The position numbers and the translations under genes were made by a program. The notes beneath the pieces were generated by a model. It did no database searches. It was not told where the DNA came from and worked only from the letters and a program-made list of their open reading frames with translations. A stretch of DNA of 64,000 nt from Streptomyces sp. NBC_00448 (GTDB lineage: Bacteria > Actinomycetota > Actinomycetes > Streptomycetales > Streptomycetaceae), in NCBI RefSeq assembly GCF_036014115.1, contig NZ_CP107913.1, positions 930,001 through 994,000 on the forward strand. The letters are read 5' to 3'. Positions within the stretch are counted from its first letter, which is position 1; the number at the start of each line of letters is the position of its first letter. Shown here one piece after another: positions 47,931 through 57,640 of the stretch.

Positions 47931-49145
47931 CTACCTTTCCAGGACGAGGGCGAGGCCCTGGCCGACGCCGATACAGAGGGCGGCCACGCCGGTGCCGGAG
48001 CCCGCCGCCTTCAACTGGTGGGCGACGGACCCGGCGAGCCGGGCGCCCGAGGCGCCCAGCGGGTGGCCGATCGCGAGGGCGCCACCGCGCGGGTTGAGGA
48101 TCGCCGGGTCCAACGCGGGCCATTCGGCGACGCAGCCGAGCACCTGGGCGGCGAAGGCTTCGTTGAGCTCCAGCGTGGTGAGGTCGTCGAAGGTCCGGCC
48201 GGCGCGGGCCAGCGCGCGGTTGACCGCTTCGACGGGGGCGAGGCCGAAGTAGTGCGGCGCCACGGCGGAGACGCCGGTGGCGCGGATACGGGCGAGCGGC
48301 TCGCGGCCGGTGGCCTTGAGCCCGTCCTCGGCGACGAGGAGCAGGGCGGCGGCGCCGTCGTCGAGCGGGGAGGCGTTGCCGGCGGTGACGGTGCCGTCCT
48401 CGGCGCGGAAGGACGGCGTGAGCGCGGCCATCGCCTCCGCCGAGGCGTCCGCCCGCACGGACTCGTCGCGGTCGACGACGACCGGTGCGCCCTTGCGCCG
48501 CGGTACGGGCACCGGGACCGTCTCGTCGTCGAACAGGCCCTGCTGCCCGGCCCGGGTGGCCTTGCGGTGGGAGGCGAGGGCGAACGCGTCCTGCTCCTCG
48601 CGGCTGATCTCGTGCTTGTCGGCGATCAGTTCGGCGCTCTCGCCGAGCGGCACCGTCCACTGCGGGTCCATCCGCGGGTTGACCATGCGCCAGCCGAGGG
48701 TGGTGGAGTACAGCTCGGTGTGGGCCGCGGGGAAGGGCCGGTCGCTCTTCGGCAGGACGTAGGGCGCGCGGCTCATCGACTCCACGCCGCCGGCCACCGC
48801 GATGGACAGGGCGCCGAGCGCGACGGCGCGGGCGGCCTGGACGACGGCTTCGAGGCCGGAGGCGCACAGCCGGTTGACGGTGACGCCGGGGACGGTGACC
48901 GGGAGCCCGGCCAGCAGCCCGGCCATCCGGCCGACGTTGCGGTTCTCCTCGCCCGCGCCGTTGGCGTTGCCGAGGTAGACGTCGCCGATCAGGGCCGGGT
49001 CGAGTGCGGGGGTGCGCGCCAGCAGTTCGCGGATGGCGTGCGCGGCCAGGTCGTCGGGGCGGACCGCCGCCAGCGCGCCGCCGTACCGGCCGACGGGGGT
49101 GCGGACGGCGTCCACGACGTAGACGTCACGCGGGAGGGTGCTCAT
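47931..49145 (-). CDS. pcaF: beta-ketoadipyl-CoA thiolase
   Basis: 404-residue thiolase that splits beta-ketoadipyl-CoA into succinyl-CoA and acetyl-CoA, the last step of the pathway. The acyl-accepting Cys is in [10 protein letters not shown]. The C-terminal His and Cys are in [17 protein letters not shown] and ALCIGVGQG. The start is ATG 49145, overlapping the pcaJ stop by four bases (ATGA). Confidence 0.95.
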   Translation of the reverse strand: MSTLPRDVYVVDAVRTPVGRYGGALAAVRPDDLAAHAIRELLARTPALDPALIGDVYLGNANGAGEENRNVGRMAGLLAGLPVTVPGVTVNRLCASGLEAVVQAARAVALGALSIAVAGGVESMSRAPYVLPKSDRPFPAAHTELYSTTLGWRMVNPRMDPQWTVPLGESAELIADKHEISREEQDAFALASHRKATRAGQQGLFDDETVPVPVPRRKGAPVVVDRDESVRADASAEAMAALTPSFRAEDGTVTAGNASPLDDGAAALLLVAEDGLKATGREPLARIRATGVSAVAPHYFGLAPVEAVNRALARAGRTFDDLTTLELNEAFAAQVLGCVAEWPALDPAILNPRGGALAIGHPLGASGARLAGSVAHQLKAAGSGTGVAALCIGVGQGLALVLER

Positions 49146-49789
49146 CGGGTGATCCCTTCGGCGATCCGGATCGCGGCGGCCGTCTTCCGCTCGATCTCCT
49201 CGACGGTGGCGCCGGGCGCGGTCTCGACCAGCAGCAGGCCGTCGTCGGTGACGTCCAGGACGCCCAGGTCGGTGATGATCCGGTCGACGCAGGCCCGGCC
49301 GGTGAGCGGCAGTGCGCAGCGGTCCAGGATCTTGGGGCTGCCGTCCCTGGCGGTGTGGGTCATGGTGACGATGACCCGGCGGGCGCCGTGCACCAGGTCC
49401 ATGGCGCCGCCGATGCCGGTGACCAGCTTGCCGGGGATGGCCCAGTTGGCGAGGTCGCCGGTCACGGAGACCTGCATGGCACCGAGCACCGCGGCGTCGA
49501 TGTGGCCGCCGCGGATCATGCCGAAGGACAGCGCCGAGTCGAAGAAGGAGGCGCCGGGCAGCACCGTCACCGTCTCCTTGCCGGCGTTGATCAGGTCGGG
49601 GTCCAGCTCGTCCTCGTACGGGAACGGCCCGGTGCCGAGGATGCCGTTCTCCGACTCCAGCACCACGTGGACGCCGTCGGGGAGGTGGTTGGGGATCAGG
49701 GTGGGCAGGCCGATGCCGAGGTTGACGTACTCGCCGTCGCGCAGCTCCCGGGCGGCCCGGGCGGCCATCTCGTCTCGCGTCCACGGCAT
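49142..49789 (-). CDS. pcaJ: 3-oxoadipate CoA-transferase beta subunit
   Basis: 215 residues. The catalytic Glu is in [25 protein letters not shown] and the Gly loop [12 protein letters not shown] are also present. With the alpha subunit it moves CoA from succinyl-CoA to beta-ketoadipate. The start ATG 49789 overlaps the pcaI stop as TGATG. Confidence 0.95.
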   Translation of the reverse strand: MPWTRDEMAARAARELRDGEYVNLGIGLPTLIPNHLPDGVHVVLESENGILGTGPFPYEDELDPDLINAGKETVTVLPGASFFDSALSFGMIRGGHIDAAVLGAMQVSVTGDLANWAIPGKLVTGIGGAMDLVHGARRVIVTMTHTARDGSPKILDRCALPLTGRACVDRIITDLGVLDVTDDGLLLVETAPGATVEEIERKTAAAIRIAEGITR

Positions 49790-50559
49790 CAGACCCGCAC
49801 CTGCCCGGGCGTGACGGTGACCTTCTCGATCTTCTTGTCGGCGGCCTGCGCGCGGGTGAGCGCCACCACGCGCTGGACGAAGATGCCGGGCAGATGGACG
49901 TGGTCCGGGTCGATCTCGCCGGGTTCGACCAGCTCCTCGACCTCGGCGACGGTGATCCGGCCGGCCATGGCGGCGAGCGGGTTGAAGTTGCGGCTGGACT
50001 TGTTGAAGACCAGGTTGCCGTGCCGGTCGCCCTTGGCGGCCCGGACGAGGGCGAAGTCGGTGATGATGGCGCGCTCCAGGACGTAGGCGGTGCCGTCGAA
50101 CTCGCGCACCTCCTTGGGCGGGGAGGCCAGCGCGACGCCGCCGTGGCCGTCGTAGCGCCAGGGCAGGCCGCCGTCGGCGACCTGGGTGCCGACGCCGGCC
50201 GGGGTGAAGAAGGCGGGTATGCCGCAGCCGCCGGCGCGCAGCCGCTCGGCGAGCGTGCCCTGCGGGATCAGCTCCAACTCCAGCTCGCCGCCGAGGTACT
50301 GGCGGGCGAACTCCTTGTTGCCGCCGATGTAGCTGGCGGTGACGGCGGTGATCCGGCCGGCGGCGAGCAGTACGGCGAGGCCGGAGTCCATGGCGCCGCA
50401 GTTGTTGGACACCACGCTCAGGCCGCCGACGCCCTTGGCGTGCACGGCCGCGATCAGCGTGTTCGGGACGCCGCTGAGACCGAAGCCGCCGACCGCGAGC
50501 GACGCTCCGTCCTCGACGTCGGACACGGCCTCGTCGGCCGAGGCGACCACCTTGTCCAT
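49789..50559 (-). CDS. pcaI: 3-oxoadipate CoA-transferase alpha subunit
   Basis: 256 residues with [13 protein letters not shown] near the N-terminus, [26 protein letters not shown], then GVGTQVADG and [15 protein letters not shown]. It forms the heterodimeric CoA-transferase with PcaJ. It is first in the pca operon and starts at ATG 50559 with GGGGAG seven bases upstream. The promoter region holds a perfect 14-bp palindrome. Confidence 0.95.
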   Translation of the reverse strand: MDKVVASADEAVSDVEDGASLAVGGFGLSGVPNTLIAAVHAKGVGGLSVVSNNCGAMDSGLAVLLAAGRITAVTASYIGGNKEFARQYLGGELELELIPQGTLAERLRAGGCGIPAFFTPAGVGTQVADGGLPWRYDGHGGVALASPPKEVREFDGTAYVLERAIITDFALVRAAKGDRHGNLVFNKSSRNFNPLAAMAGRITVAEVEELVEPGEIDPDHVHLPGIFVQRVVALTRAQAADKKIEKVTVTPGQVRV

Positions 50560-50590
50560 CCGCGCGCTCCCCAGTAGCCTGTTCGCCAGG

Positions 50591-50604
50591 TGAACTTAAG
50601 TTCA
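50591..50604. promoter_or_regulatory. perfect palindromic operator between pcaI and the IclR gene
   Basis: TGAACTTAAGTTCA is its own reverse complement. It lies 31 bases before pcaI and about 195 bases before the divergent regulator. It is the best candidate for the binding site of that regulator. Confidence 0.7.
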
Positions 50605-50798
50605 TCCAATTTGACGCCCGAGTGTGATCCGAAGGGTCCGCCCTGTCAACGGCTTGGCGCGGCTTGGTGCGGTCCGGTCCGGCTTGGTGCGGCTTTGTGC
50701 GGCCTCGTGCCAGGAGACCCGCGCCGCGAACTCCCCCCGGCACCCGTCCCGCCCGTACCGTCCCGACCCCCGTCCCGACCTCCCCGTGGAGCCTGCAG

Positions 50799-52559
50799 AT
50801 GCCCCGTCCCACCGCCACCGCCGAGCCGGCTCCGCCACCCGCGGAGGCCGTCGGCCCGCTGATCCGCGGGCTCGCGGTGCTCCGCGTGCTCGGCGCGGCC
50901 GACGGTCGGCGCTCGGTGGGCGACCTGGTCCGGGACACCGGCCTGGCCCGCTCCACCGTCGACCGGGTGGTCAGCACCCTCGCCAGGACCGGATACCTGC
51001 GTGTCGAGGGCCGGGACGCGGTCCTCGTCCCGCGCCTGATGGAACTGGGCAACGCCTACCTGTCGGCCTGCGGGCTGCCGGACCGGCTCGGCCCGCTCGC
51101 CGACGCCCTCGCCGACCGGCTCGACGAGTCGGTGTCCCTCGCCGTCCCCGACCGGGACGGGGTGCGCTTCGTCGCCCAGGCCACCCGGCGCCGGGCCATG
51201 TCGCTGGTCTTCCGGATCGGCGACCTGCTCCCCGCGGAGTGCGGCGCGCCGGGCGCGCTGTTCGCCGCCGAGTGGACCGGCGCGGACTGGGAGCGGTGGC
51301 GCCGGGGCCGCGCCGCCGACCCGGCCGGCAGCCGCTTCCCCGCGGTGCCGCCGTACCCCGGCGCCGACGCGGCCGGTTCCTTCGACCGGCGCGCCGCCGA
51401 CGCTTTCCGGCAGGGCTGGTCGGTGGACGACCAGCTGATCGAGCCCGGCCTGGTCGCGATCGCGATGCCGGTACGGGACGGGAGCGGCCGCGCGGTGTGC
51501 GCCGTGAGCGTGGTCAGCCACACCAGCCGGCACAGCGCGCGGTCGCTGGGCGAGGCGGTGCTGCCCCGGTTGCGTACGACGGTCGCCGCGATGGAGGCCG
51601 CGCTGTCCGGTACGGCCGAGGCCGGCGAAGGTGCCGAGGCGGGTGGGCCCGCCGAACCGGCCGAACAGGCCGTTCGCGGCGGACCTGCCGCGCCCGCCGC
51701 TCCCCCGCCGGACGGCCCGGCCCCCTACAGCCCGGCCCCGGCCGCCTGGACCCGCGCCTCCAAGCAGGAACTGGGCCCGGAGTTCGTGGAGTCCCTGGCG
51801 CGCGGGCTCACCGTACTGACCGCCTTCGACCGCGGCCCCCGCGCCGCGCTGCCGCTGACCGCCGTCGCCGAGGCCACCGGCCTGGCCCGGGCCACCGCCC
51901 GGCGCTCACTGATCACCCTGGAGCACCTCGGCTACGTCGCCCACGACGGACGGCTCTTCCGGCCGACCCCGCGCGTCCTGGAACTGGGCTTCGCGCACCT
52001 GTCCCACCTCGCCCTCCCCCAGATCGCCCAGCCGCACCTGGTCGCGCTCGTCGAGCAGGTCCGCGAGTCCGCGTCGATGGCCGTCCTGTCCGGCGACGAC
52101 ATCCAGTACGTCGCCCGCGTCCCCACGGTGCGGATCATGAGCGTCAACATCACGGTCGGCACCCGCTTCCCCGCGTACGACACCTCGATGGGCCGGGTGC
52201 TGCTGTCCGGGCTGCCCGCGGCCGAGCGGGCGCGGCGGCTGGCGGGCGCGGACCTCAAGCCGCTCACCCGGCACACCGTCACCTCGGCGGACCGGCTCGC
52301 GACCGTCCTCGACCTGGTCGCACGGGACCGGTACGCGCTCGTGGACGAGGAGTTGGAGGAGGGCCTGCGGTCGATCGCGGTACCCGTGCACGACCGCGCC
52401 GGGCGCGTCGTGGCCGCGGTGAACGTCTCCATGCACGCCGCCGGCGGCAGCGCCGAGCAGGCCAGGACCGACCTGCTGCCGCCGCTGCGGCAGGCGGCGG
52501 AGCGGATCACGGCAGACCTGCGCGTCGCCGGGCGCTACGGGCGGCTCGCCCGGGAGTGA
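50799..52559 (+). CDS. tandem IclR-IclR fusion regulator of the pca operon
   Basis: 586 residues containing two complete IclR units. Unit 1 (about 15-270) has a winged helix with [20 protein letters not shown] and its own ligand domain. After a Pro/Ala/Gly linker, unit 2 (about 325-580) has [40 protein letters not shown] and an effector domain with [17 protein letters not shown]. Unit 2 carries the pattern typical of PcaR/PcaU/PobR regulators. The start is ATG 50799 with GGAG eight bases upstream. Divergence from pcaI suggests control of the pca-pob operon, with protocatechuate or beta-ketoadipate as possible effectors. Confidence 0.9.
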   Translation: MPRPTATAEPAPPPAEAVGPLIRGLAVLRVLGAADGRRSVGDLVRDTGLARSTVDRVVSTLARTGYLRVEGRDAVLVPRLMELGNAYLSACGLPDRLGPLADALADRLDESVSLAVPDRDGVRFVAQATRRRAMSLVFRIGDLLPAECGAPGALFAAEWTGADWERWRRGRAADPAGSRFPAVPPYPGADAAGSFDRRAADAFRQGWSVDDQLIEPGLVAIAMPVRDGSGRAVCAVSVVSHTSRHSARSLGEAVLPRLRTTVAAMEAALSGTAEAGEGAEAGGPAEPAEQAVRGGPAAPAAPPPDGPAPYSPAPAAWTRASKQELGPEFVESLARGLTVLTAFDRGPRAALPLTAVAEATGLARATARRSLITLEHLGYVAHDGRLFRPTPRVLELGFAHLSHLALPQIAQPHLVALVEQVRESASMAVLSGDDIQYVARVPTVRIMSVNITVGTRFPAYDTSMGRVLLSGLPAAERARRLAGADLKPLTRHTVTSADRLATVLDLVARDRYALVDEELEEGLRSIAVPVHDRAGRVVAAVNVSMHAAGGSAEQARTDLLPPLRQAAERITADLRVAGRYGRLARE

Positions 52560-52610
52560 GGGCTCACGCGCGGGAACGAGGGCTCACGCGCGGGAACGAG
52601 GGCTCACGCC
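52560..52610. repeat. 20-bp tandem repeat after IclR gene
   Basis: Two exact copies of GGGCTCACGCGCGGGAACGA (52560-52579, 52580-52599) and a partial third begin right after the stop codon. Confidence 0.9.
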
Positions 52611-52644
52611 CGAGGCAGCGGTCCGCCCCCGATCCGCCCGCGGG

Positions 52645-53448
52645 TCACCTCTCCTCCGGCTCCCCGCCGAGCGCCGCGCCGCTGGTCAGCAAGGACGCCA
52701 TCAGCTGGGAGAACCGCGGGTCGGAGGAGGTCATCTCGTCGCCGCGCCGGGACTTCTGGATACGGTCCACCACCCGCTGGTGGTACTCCTCCACCAGCTC
52801 CGCCGCGGCGTCCGCGTCGCGCCGCTCCACCGCCTCCACGATGTCCATCCTGGCCCGGTGCAGCGTGCCCGCGATCCGTTCGAGCTTCCCGCCCGACATC
52901 TCGACGGCCAGCCCGATCTGCACCTCGGTGATGAAGCGGCACAGCGAGATCAGCAGCGGGTGGTGGGAGAGTTCGGCCAGCGCGTGGAAGTAGTTCTTGA
53001 GCTTGGCCGCCGCCTCCTCGACGCTGTCGGCGTCCAGGTCCGCCGCGCGCTCGGCGGCTTCCCGCAGCCGGGCGACCTCCTCGTCGGTGGCGCGCTCGGC
53101 CGCGAGCCGGACCGCGTAGGTGTTGAGCACGGCGAGCAGCCCGAAGACGTCGCGGGCGTTCATGTTGCCGAACTGCACGACCGCCGCGATGGACACGGCG
53201 ATGAGCGTGTCGCTCTGCGCCGTCACGGTGCTGCCGCTGCCGTTCCTGGACGAGACCAGGCCCATCGCCGTGAGCACCCGGATCGCCTCGCGGATGGTCG
53301 GGCCGCTGACGCCGTACTGCGCGGCGAGGTCGCGCTCGGACGGGAGTTTCGCGCCGTGCGGCAGCGCCCCGCTGAGGATCTGCCCGCGGAGGTCTTCCAG
53401 GATCTGGTCGGCGACCCGCTTCCGGTAGATCTTGCCGGGCTGGTTCAT
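52645..53448 (-). CDS. FadR-type GntR regulator
   Basis: 267 residues. The winged helix is KLPSERDLAAQYGVSGPTIR with the wing GSGSTV at about 20-80. The FCD helical domain has likely ligands in KNYFHALAELSHHPLL, GTLHRARMDIVEA and EYHQRVVD. The start is ATG 53448 (AAGGA five bases upstream), though ATG 53454 is possible. A palindrome CTTGATGTCAAG lies 42 bases upstream, and a one-mismatch copy precedes the cupin gene. It may regulate itself and the cupin/FAH/GlcG unit. Confidence 0.88.
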   Translation of the reverse strand: MNQPGKIYRKRVADQILEDLRGQILSGALPHGAKLPSERDLAAQYGVSGPTIREAIRVLTAMGLVSSRNGSGSTVTAQSDTLIAVSIAAVVQFGNMNARDVFGLLAVLNTYAVRLAAERATDEEVARLREAAERAADLDADSVEEAAAKLKNYFHALAELSHHPLLISLCRFITEVQIGLAVEMSGGKLERIAGTLHRARMDIVEAVERRDADAAAELVEEYHQRVVDRIQKSRRGDEMTSSDPRFSQLMASLLTSGAALGGEPEER

Positions 53449-53489
53449 GGTCATCCTTGGCCTCTCCGCGGCGCCAATCATCCTGTGAG

Positions 53490-53501
53490 CTTGATGTCAA
53501 G
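53490..53501 (-). promoter_or_regulatory. putative GntR autoregulatory operator
   Basis: CTTGATGTCAAG has half-sites CTTGA/TCAAG around two bases. On the minus strand it includes TTGACA (53495-53500), so a bound regulator would cover the -35. Confidence 0.6.
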
Positions 53502-53576
53502 GCTAACAGGGCACATCGCCCCGCGGGTGGCCCGGCGGTCAAGTCCCGCTCCCGCCGGGCCCTTTCGGCGGCCGGC

Positions 53577-54128
53577 TCAGAAGGGGTACCGCGCCGCGTC
53601 GCCCCGCAGCGTGATCCACCGCGTCTCGGTGAACGCGTCGATGTTGGCCGCGCCCCCGAACCGGGCGCCGGTGCCGGAGCCCGCGACGCCGCCGAAGGGC
53701 GCGACCGCCTCGTCGTTGACGGTCTGGTCGTTGATGTGGACCAGGCCGGTGGGGATGCGCTCGGCCAGGGCCAGGCCGCGCATCACGTCGCGGGTGAGGA
53801 TGCCCAGCGACAACCCGTAGGGGCCGTCCGTCGCCAGGGACACCGCCTCGTCCACGTCCCCGAAGACGCGGATGGGCGCGACCGGGCCGAAGACCTCCTC
53901 GGCGTAGGCGGGCGAGGAGTCCGTGACGCCGGTCAGGACCGTCGGGCGGTAGAAGAGGTCCTCGTAGGTGCCGCCGGCCGCCACCGCGGCTCCGCCCTCG
54001 ACGCTCGCCCGCACCATCCGGTGGATCTTGTCGCGCTGGCCCGCGTCGATCACCGGGCCCAGCGCGACCGGGTCCTTGGCCGGGTCCCCGACCGGCAGTT
54101 GCTCGGCCTTCGCCACCAGCCGCTCGGT
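53577..54128 (-). pseudogene. C-terminal fragment of aldehyde dehydrogenase
   Basis: About 180 codons matching the C-terminal third of NAD(P)-dependent aldehyde dehydrogenases, similar to benzaldehyde or vanillin dehydrogenases: ERLVAKAEQLPVGDP, EEVFGPVAPIRVF, YGLSLGILTRD, IPTGLVHINDQTVNDEAVAP. The N-terminal NAD-binding part and the catalytic Cys/Glu are absent. Directly upstream the sequence turns into an MFS gene, so a deletion has fused the two. Without a start signal it is unlikely to be translated alone. Confidence 0.82.
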
Positions 54129-54819
54129 GCGGCAGCACGATCGCGACGAGCGCCAGGCCCAGCAGCGCCATCCCGCCGAGGTCGACCCGGCCGTGGCCCG
54201 CGCCCTTGTGCGGGGTCTGCGGCAGCCGCCGGTAGCCGAGGACGAGGGCGACCAGGCTGATCGGCATGCCCAGCAGGAAGACGTAGCGCCATCCGTCGTG
54301 GTGGCCGAAGCCGTCGACGGTCTGCCCCGCGATCAGCGGACCCCACGCGGTGGACATGGCCACGATCGCGGCGTACACGCCGAACGCCTTGCTGCGGCCC
54401 TTGCCGCTGAACATCTGCTGCATCAGCCCGATGACCTGCGGGATCACGATGCTGCCGGCCACCCCCATGGCGAAGCGGGAACCGACCAGCCAACTGCCGT
54501 TCGGTGCCAGCGCGCAGGACAGCGAGGCCAGCAGGAAGAGCACCATGCCGATGACGAACATCCGCCGCCGGCCGAAGTCGTCGCCCAGCCGCCCGGCGGG
54601 CACCAGGGTCACCGCGCCGGCCAGCGAGAATCCGGCGGTCGCCCAGGTCACCTGGGTCGGCGACATGTGCAGGGCGGTCTGCATGGTCGGGAGGATCGCG
54701 TTCATCATGCTCGTGTCGAACATGACCATGAACGCGCCGACGAGACCTATCGACAGGACCCGCCACCGTCCGGGGTCGGGTTGCCCTGTCGCGGTCATCG
54801 CTGATGCCGTCGTTGCCAT
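54129..54819 (-). pseudogene. MFS transporter gene truncated by deletion
   Basis: From ATG 54819 (AAAGGA nine bases upstream) the frame encodes about seven membrane helices of a DHA2-type MFS permease (GDDFGRRRMFVIGMVLF, MVMFDTSMMNAILPT). It then breaks after VDLGGMALLGLALVAIVLP near 54130. Beyond that it continues out of frame through the aldehyde dehydrogenase fragment to a stop at 53539, with arginine/glycine-rich translation. At least half of the transporter is missing. The promoter still looks intact. Confidence 0.82.
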
Positions 54820-55267
54820 CGGCTCTTGTCCTTTCGGTTCGTTCCTTGGCTCGACGCGTACGGCCGCCGGTCGGCATTCGGCTGTCAGCCAGGCGCGGGC
54901 ACCGCGTTCCGAGGGTTTTCACGCATCGCCGTGAGTGAAGGGAGATGACATGGAGGTGAGTTGACGTGAACTGGCGTGGACGGACGTGAACTGGCGCGCC
55001 GCCTGTCCGCGTGCGGCGACGCCCTGACGCTGAACAGTCCTCTGCATCCCGTCGTGGACCCGGCCGAGCGACCCGGGCCATGGCCAAGGAAGCTAGCTTC
55101 TAGGTAGGTAGGCGTCAAGGATTCCTGCACGCTTCCGCGCACTTCTCATCTCCGGCACAGATCCCGCCGCGTCACGCCGGGCTGCGGCGCCCTCCCGCGC
55201 CTCGTGCCGCGGCCGGGAGGGGTCCCGAAGGGCATCTGCTCTGCTCGGGTCATCCGAGAAGAGCGCC
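54820..55267. other. leader of truncated MFS gene and intergenic region
   Basis: The minus-strand promoter at 55090-55118 would give a leader of about 265 bases. In the leader, CCAGTTCACGTC occurs twice. A 13-codon frame starting MRENPRN lies at 54885-54926, without a ribosome site. Right of the promoter I see nothing beyond the start region of the AAA+ gene. Confidence 0.5.
55090..55118 (-). promoter_or_regulatory. sigma70-type promoter of truncated MFS gene
   Basis: On the minus strand TTGACG (55113-55118), a 17-base spacer and TAGCTT (55090-55095). The same two hexamers with the same spacing drive the beta-propeller gene at 24898. The spacer contains a CCTA repeat. Confidence 0.7.
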
Positions 55268-57640
55268 ATGCCGGCCACCGTCCACGTCTCGCGCTCCAAG
55301 CGCGGCGCCTACCGATCGATCGGCGCCGCGCTCGAAGGGGCCCGCAATCGCCCGCTGTCGGTGCTGATCGAGACCGGGACGTACCAGGAGGCGCTGACCG
55401 TCGCCGGGGACGTCGAGTTCGAGGCGGTCGGCGGACCGGTCAGCATCGTGGCGGCGGAGGGCACCACCGCCACCTGCTCCGGCACGGTGGTCTTCCGCGG
55501 CCTGTCGCTGACCAACTACGCCGGCACCGTGCTGCACTGCCACGGCGGCAGCCTGACCGTCGAGAACTGCGAACTGCGCGGGCTGGGGAAGACCGGCGCG
55601 AGCCTGCGGGCCGAGCACGGCACCGGCGTGACGATGCGCGCGTCGACGGCGCGTTCCGGACCGGTGTACCTCACGGGGGTGTCGGGGGTACTGAAGGACT
55701 GCGAGCTGCTGGCCTCCCGGACGAACGGCGTGTGGGTCAAGGAGGGCGGCTCGCTGCGGATCTCCGGCGGGGCGATCACCGACCCCTCGGGCCACGGCGT
55801 CCGCGCGGACAGCGCCACCGTGCGGATCAGCGGCTGCACCCTGACCGGCACCGGCAGCGCGGCGGTGGCCGTGTCCGACGACTCCCGGCTCACCATGACC
55901 GACACCGTCGTACGCGACGCCCACAAGTCCGGGGTGGACGTGATGCAGCAGTCGCGGGCCGAGATCGGCGGCTGCACGATCGAACGGTGCGAGCGCGGGG
56001 TGTGGGCGACCGACGGCAGCACCGTGGAACTCTCCCGCGTGACGGTGGCCGACGCCCGGGTCAGCGCCCTGACCGTGAACACCCGCAGCAGGGTCGAGGC
56101 GACGGACTGCGAGAGCCGCGGCGCGGTCCGCTACGGCCTGTACCTCGGCGGTGGAGGCGTCCTGACGGCACGTCACCTGCTGATCCAGGGAGGCGAGATC
56201 GGCCTGTGGCTGGAGGAGGGGCGCGGCGAGGTCACCGGCCTGCGGCTGTCCGGCGCCGACGTGGGCGTACGGGTCGGGCAGGCGATGTCCGCGCGGATCA
56301 CCGACGGCCTGCTGACCGGCTGCGGGCAGGGCGTGGACGCGCCGAAGGGCCGGGCGCTGCTGGAGCTCACCGGCACCACCGTCGAAGGACCGCGCCGCGA
56401 GGGCGTCGCGCTGGCGGGCGACGCGCGGCTGACCGCCCGGAACTGCGAGGTCACGGGCGCCGGCGGCACCGGTGTCCTGCTGTCCGGGTCGGCCCGTCTC
56501 GACGCGGCGGAACTGACGGTGCGCGACGGCGCCGCGGCGGGCGTGCGGGGCACCGGGACGGCCCGGCTGACGCTGCGCGACAGCGTCCTGACCGGCAACG
56601 CGGGCGGGGACCTGGCCGTCGAGGACGACTGCGTGCAGGAGGTCATCGGCTCCACCGCGGGCGGGCGCCCTCTGCTGCCGGGGGCGGCGGGGGCTGTGGG
56701 GGCCGCGGGCAGGCCCGCGGCCGCAGCCGGCTCCGGCGACACCGGCGAGCCGGGCGGCCCCGCCCGTACCGCCGGCCCCGGCGACCCCGGCGACCCGATG
56801 GCCGAGCTCGCCGAACTCATCGGCCTCGCACCGGTGAAGCGCCAGGTGCGCACCCAGGTGAACATCATCCGGCTGGCCGAGCGGCGGCGCGCCGTCGGCC
56901 TGCCGACCCCGCCGCTCAGCCGCCACCTCGTCTTCTCCGGGCCGCCCGGCACCGGCAAGACCACGGTCGCCCGCCTCTACGGCCGCGTCCTCGCCTCGCT
57001 CGGCGTGCTCGCCGACGGCGCCGTCCACGAGGTGGTCCGCAGCGACCTCGTCGGCAAGTACCTCGGGCACACCGGGCCGAAGACCCGCGAGGCGTTCCTG
57101 GCGGCCCGCGGCCGCGTGCTGTTCATCGACGAGGCGTACGCCCTGGCGCGCACCTTCGGCGCCAACTCCGACTTCGGGCAGGAGGCCATCGACGAGCTGG
57201 TCAAGCTGATGGAGGACCACCGAGACGACGTGGTGGTGATCGTCGCCGGCTACACCGCGGAGATGGGGCAGTTCCTGGCCGCCAACCCCGGGCTGAGCTC
57301 GCGCTTCTCGCGCACCATCGAGTTCCCGCCCTACTCCCCGGCCGAGCTGCTGCGCATCGTCGAACTCACCGCCTCCCGGGCCCGGTACGTCCTCGACGAC
57401 GCCGTGCGACGGCACCTGCTCGCGTACTTCGAGCGGCAGGCCGGCGGGGACGCCCCCGGTAACGCCCGCGACGCGCGCAACCTGTTCGAGTCGATGATGG
57501 AGAACCAGGCCGAGCGCCTGTCCGCAGTGGGCGCCCCGACCCTCGACGAGCTGACCCACCTGGACCCCGCCGACCTGCCCTGGCCGCCGCCGTCACGGCA
57601 ACAGGAGCAGGAGGAGCAGCGGGAGAGCGAGCCCGGCTAG
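55268..57640 (+). CDS. beta-helix / AAA+ ATPase fusion protein
   Basis: 790 residues. About 1-455 is a right-handed parallel beta-helix: many ~22-residue coils of the type GVWVKEGGSLRISGGAITDP and GVRADSATVRISGCTLTGTG. A Gly/Ala/Pro linker follows (~460-510). Then comes a CbbX/SpoVK-class AAA+ domain: GLAPVKRQV helix, Walker A GPPGTGKTT (near 558), Walker B VLFIDEAYA (Asp621, Glu622), sensor VVIVAGYTAEM and Arg finger LSSRFSRTI. The C-terminus is Glu/Gln-rich. No signal peptide or membrane segment is seen. CbbX-type ATPases remodel partner proteins and the EccA ATPases of type VII secretion are relatives, but no secretion genes are present. The client of the helix domain is unknown. Confidence 0.92.
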   Translation: MPATVHVSRSKRGAYRSIGAALEGARNRPLSVLIETGTYQEALTVAGDVEFEAVGGPVSIVAAEGTTATCSGTVVFRGLSLTNYAGTVLHCHGGSLTVENCELRGLGKTGASLRAEHGTGVTMRASTARSGPVYLTGVSGVLKDCELLASRTNGVWVKEGGSLRISGGAITDPSGHGVRADSATVRISGCTLTGTGSAAVAVSDDSRLTMTDTVVRDAHKSGVDVMQQSRAEIGGCTIERCERGVWATDGSTVELSRVTVADARVSALTVNTRSRVEATDCESRGAVRYGLYLGGGGVLTARHLLIQGGEIGLWLEEGRGEVTGLRLSGADVGVRVGQAMSARITDGLLTGCGQGVDAPKGRALLELTGTTVEGPRREGVALAGDARLTARNCEVTGAGGTGVLLSGSARLDAAELTVRDGAAAGVRGTGTARLTLRDSVLTGNAGGDLAVEDDCVQEVIGSTAGGRPLLPGAAGAVGAAGRPAAAAGSGDTGEPGGPARTAGPGDPGDPMAELAELIGLAPVKRQVRTQVNIIRLAERRRAVGLPTPPLSRHLVFSGPPGTGKTTVARLYGRVLASLGVLADGAVHEVVRSDLVGKYLGHTGPKTREAFLAARGRVLFIDEAYALARTFGANSDFGQEAIDELVKLMEDHRDDVVVIVAGYTAEMGQFLAANPGLSSRFSRTIEFPPYSPAELLRIVELTASRARYVLDDAVRRHLLAYFERQAGGDAPGNARDARNLFESMMENQAERLSAVGAPTLDELTHLDPADLPWPPPSRQQEQEEQRESEPG

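Noticed and set aside
54885..54926. 13-codon leader peptide before the truncated MFS gene
   Set aside because: No ribosome site and no attenuator-like hairpin pair; kept only as a note in the leader entry.
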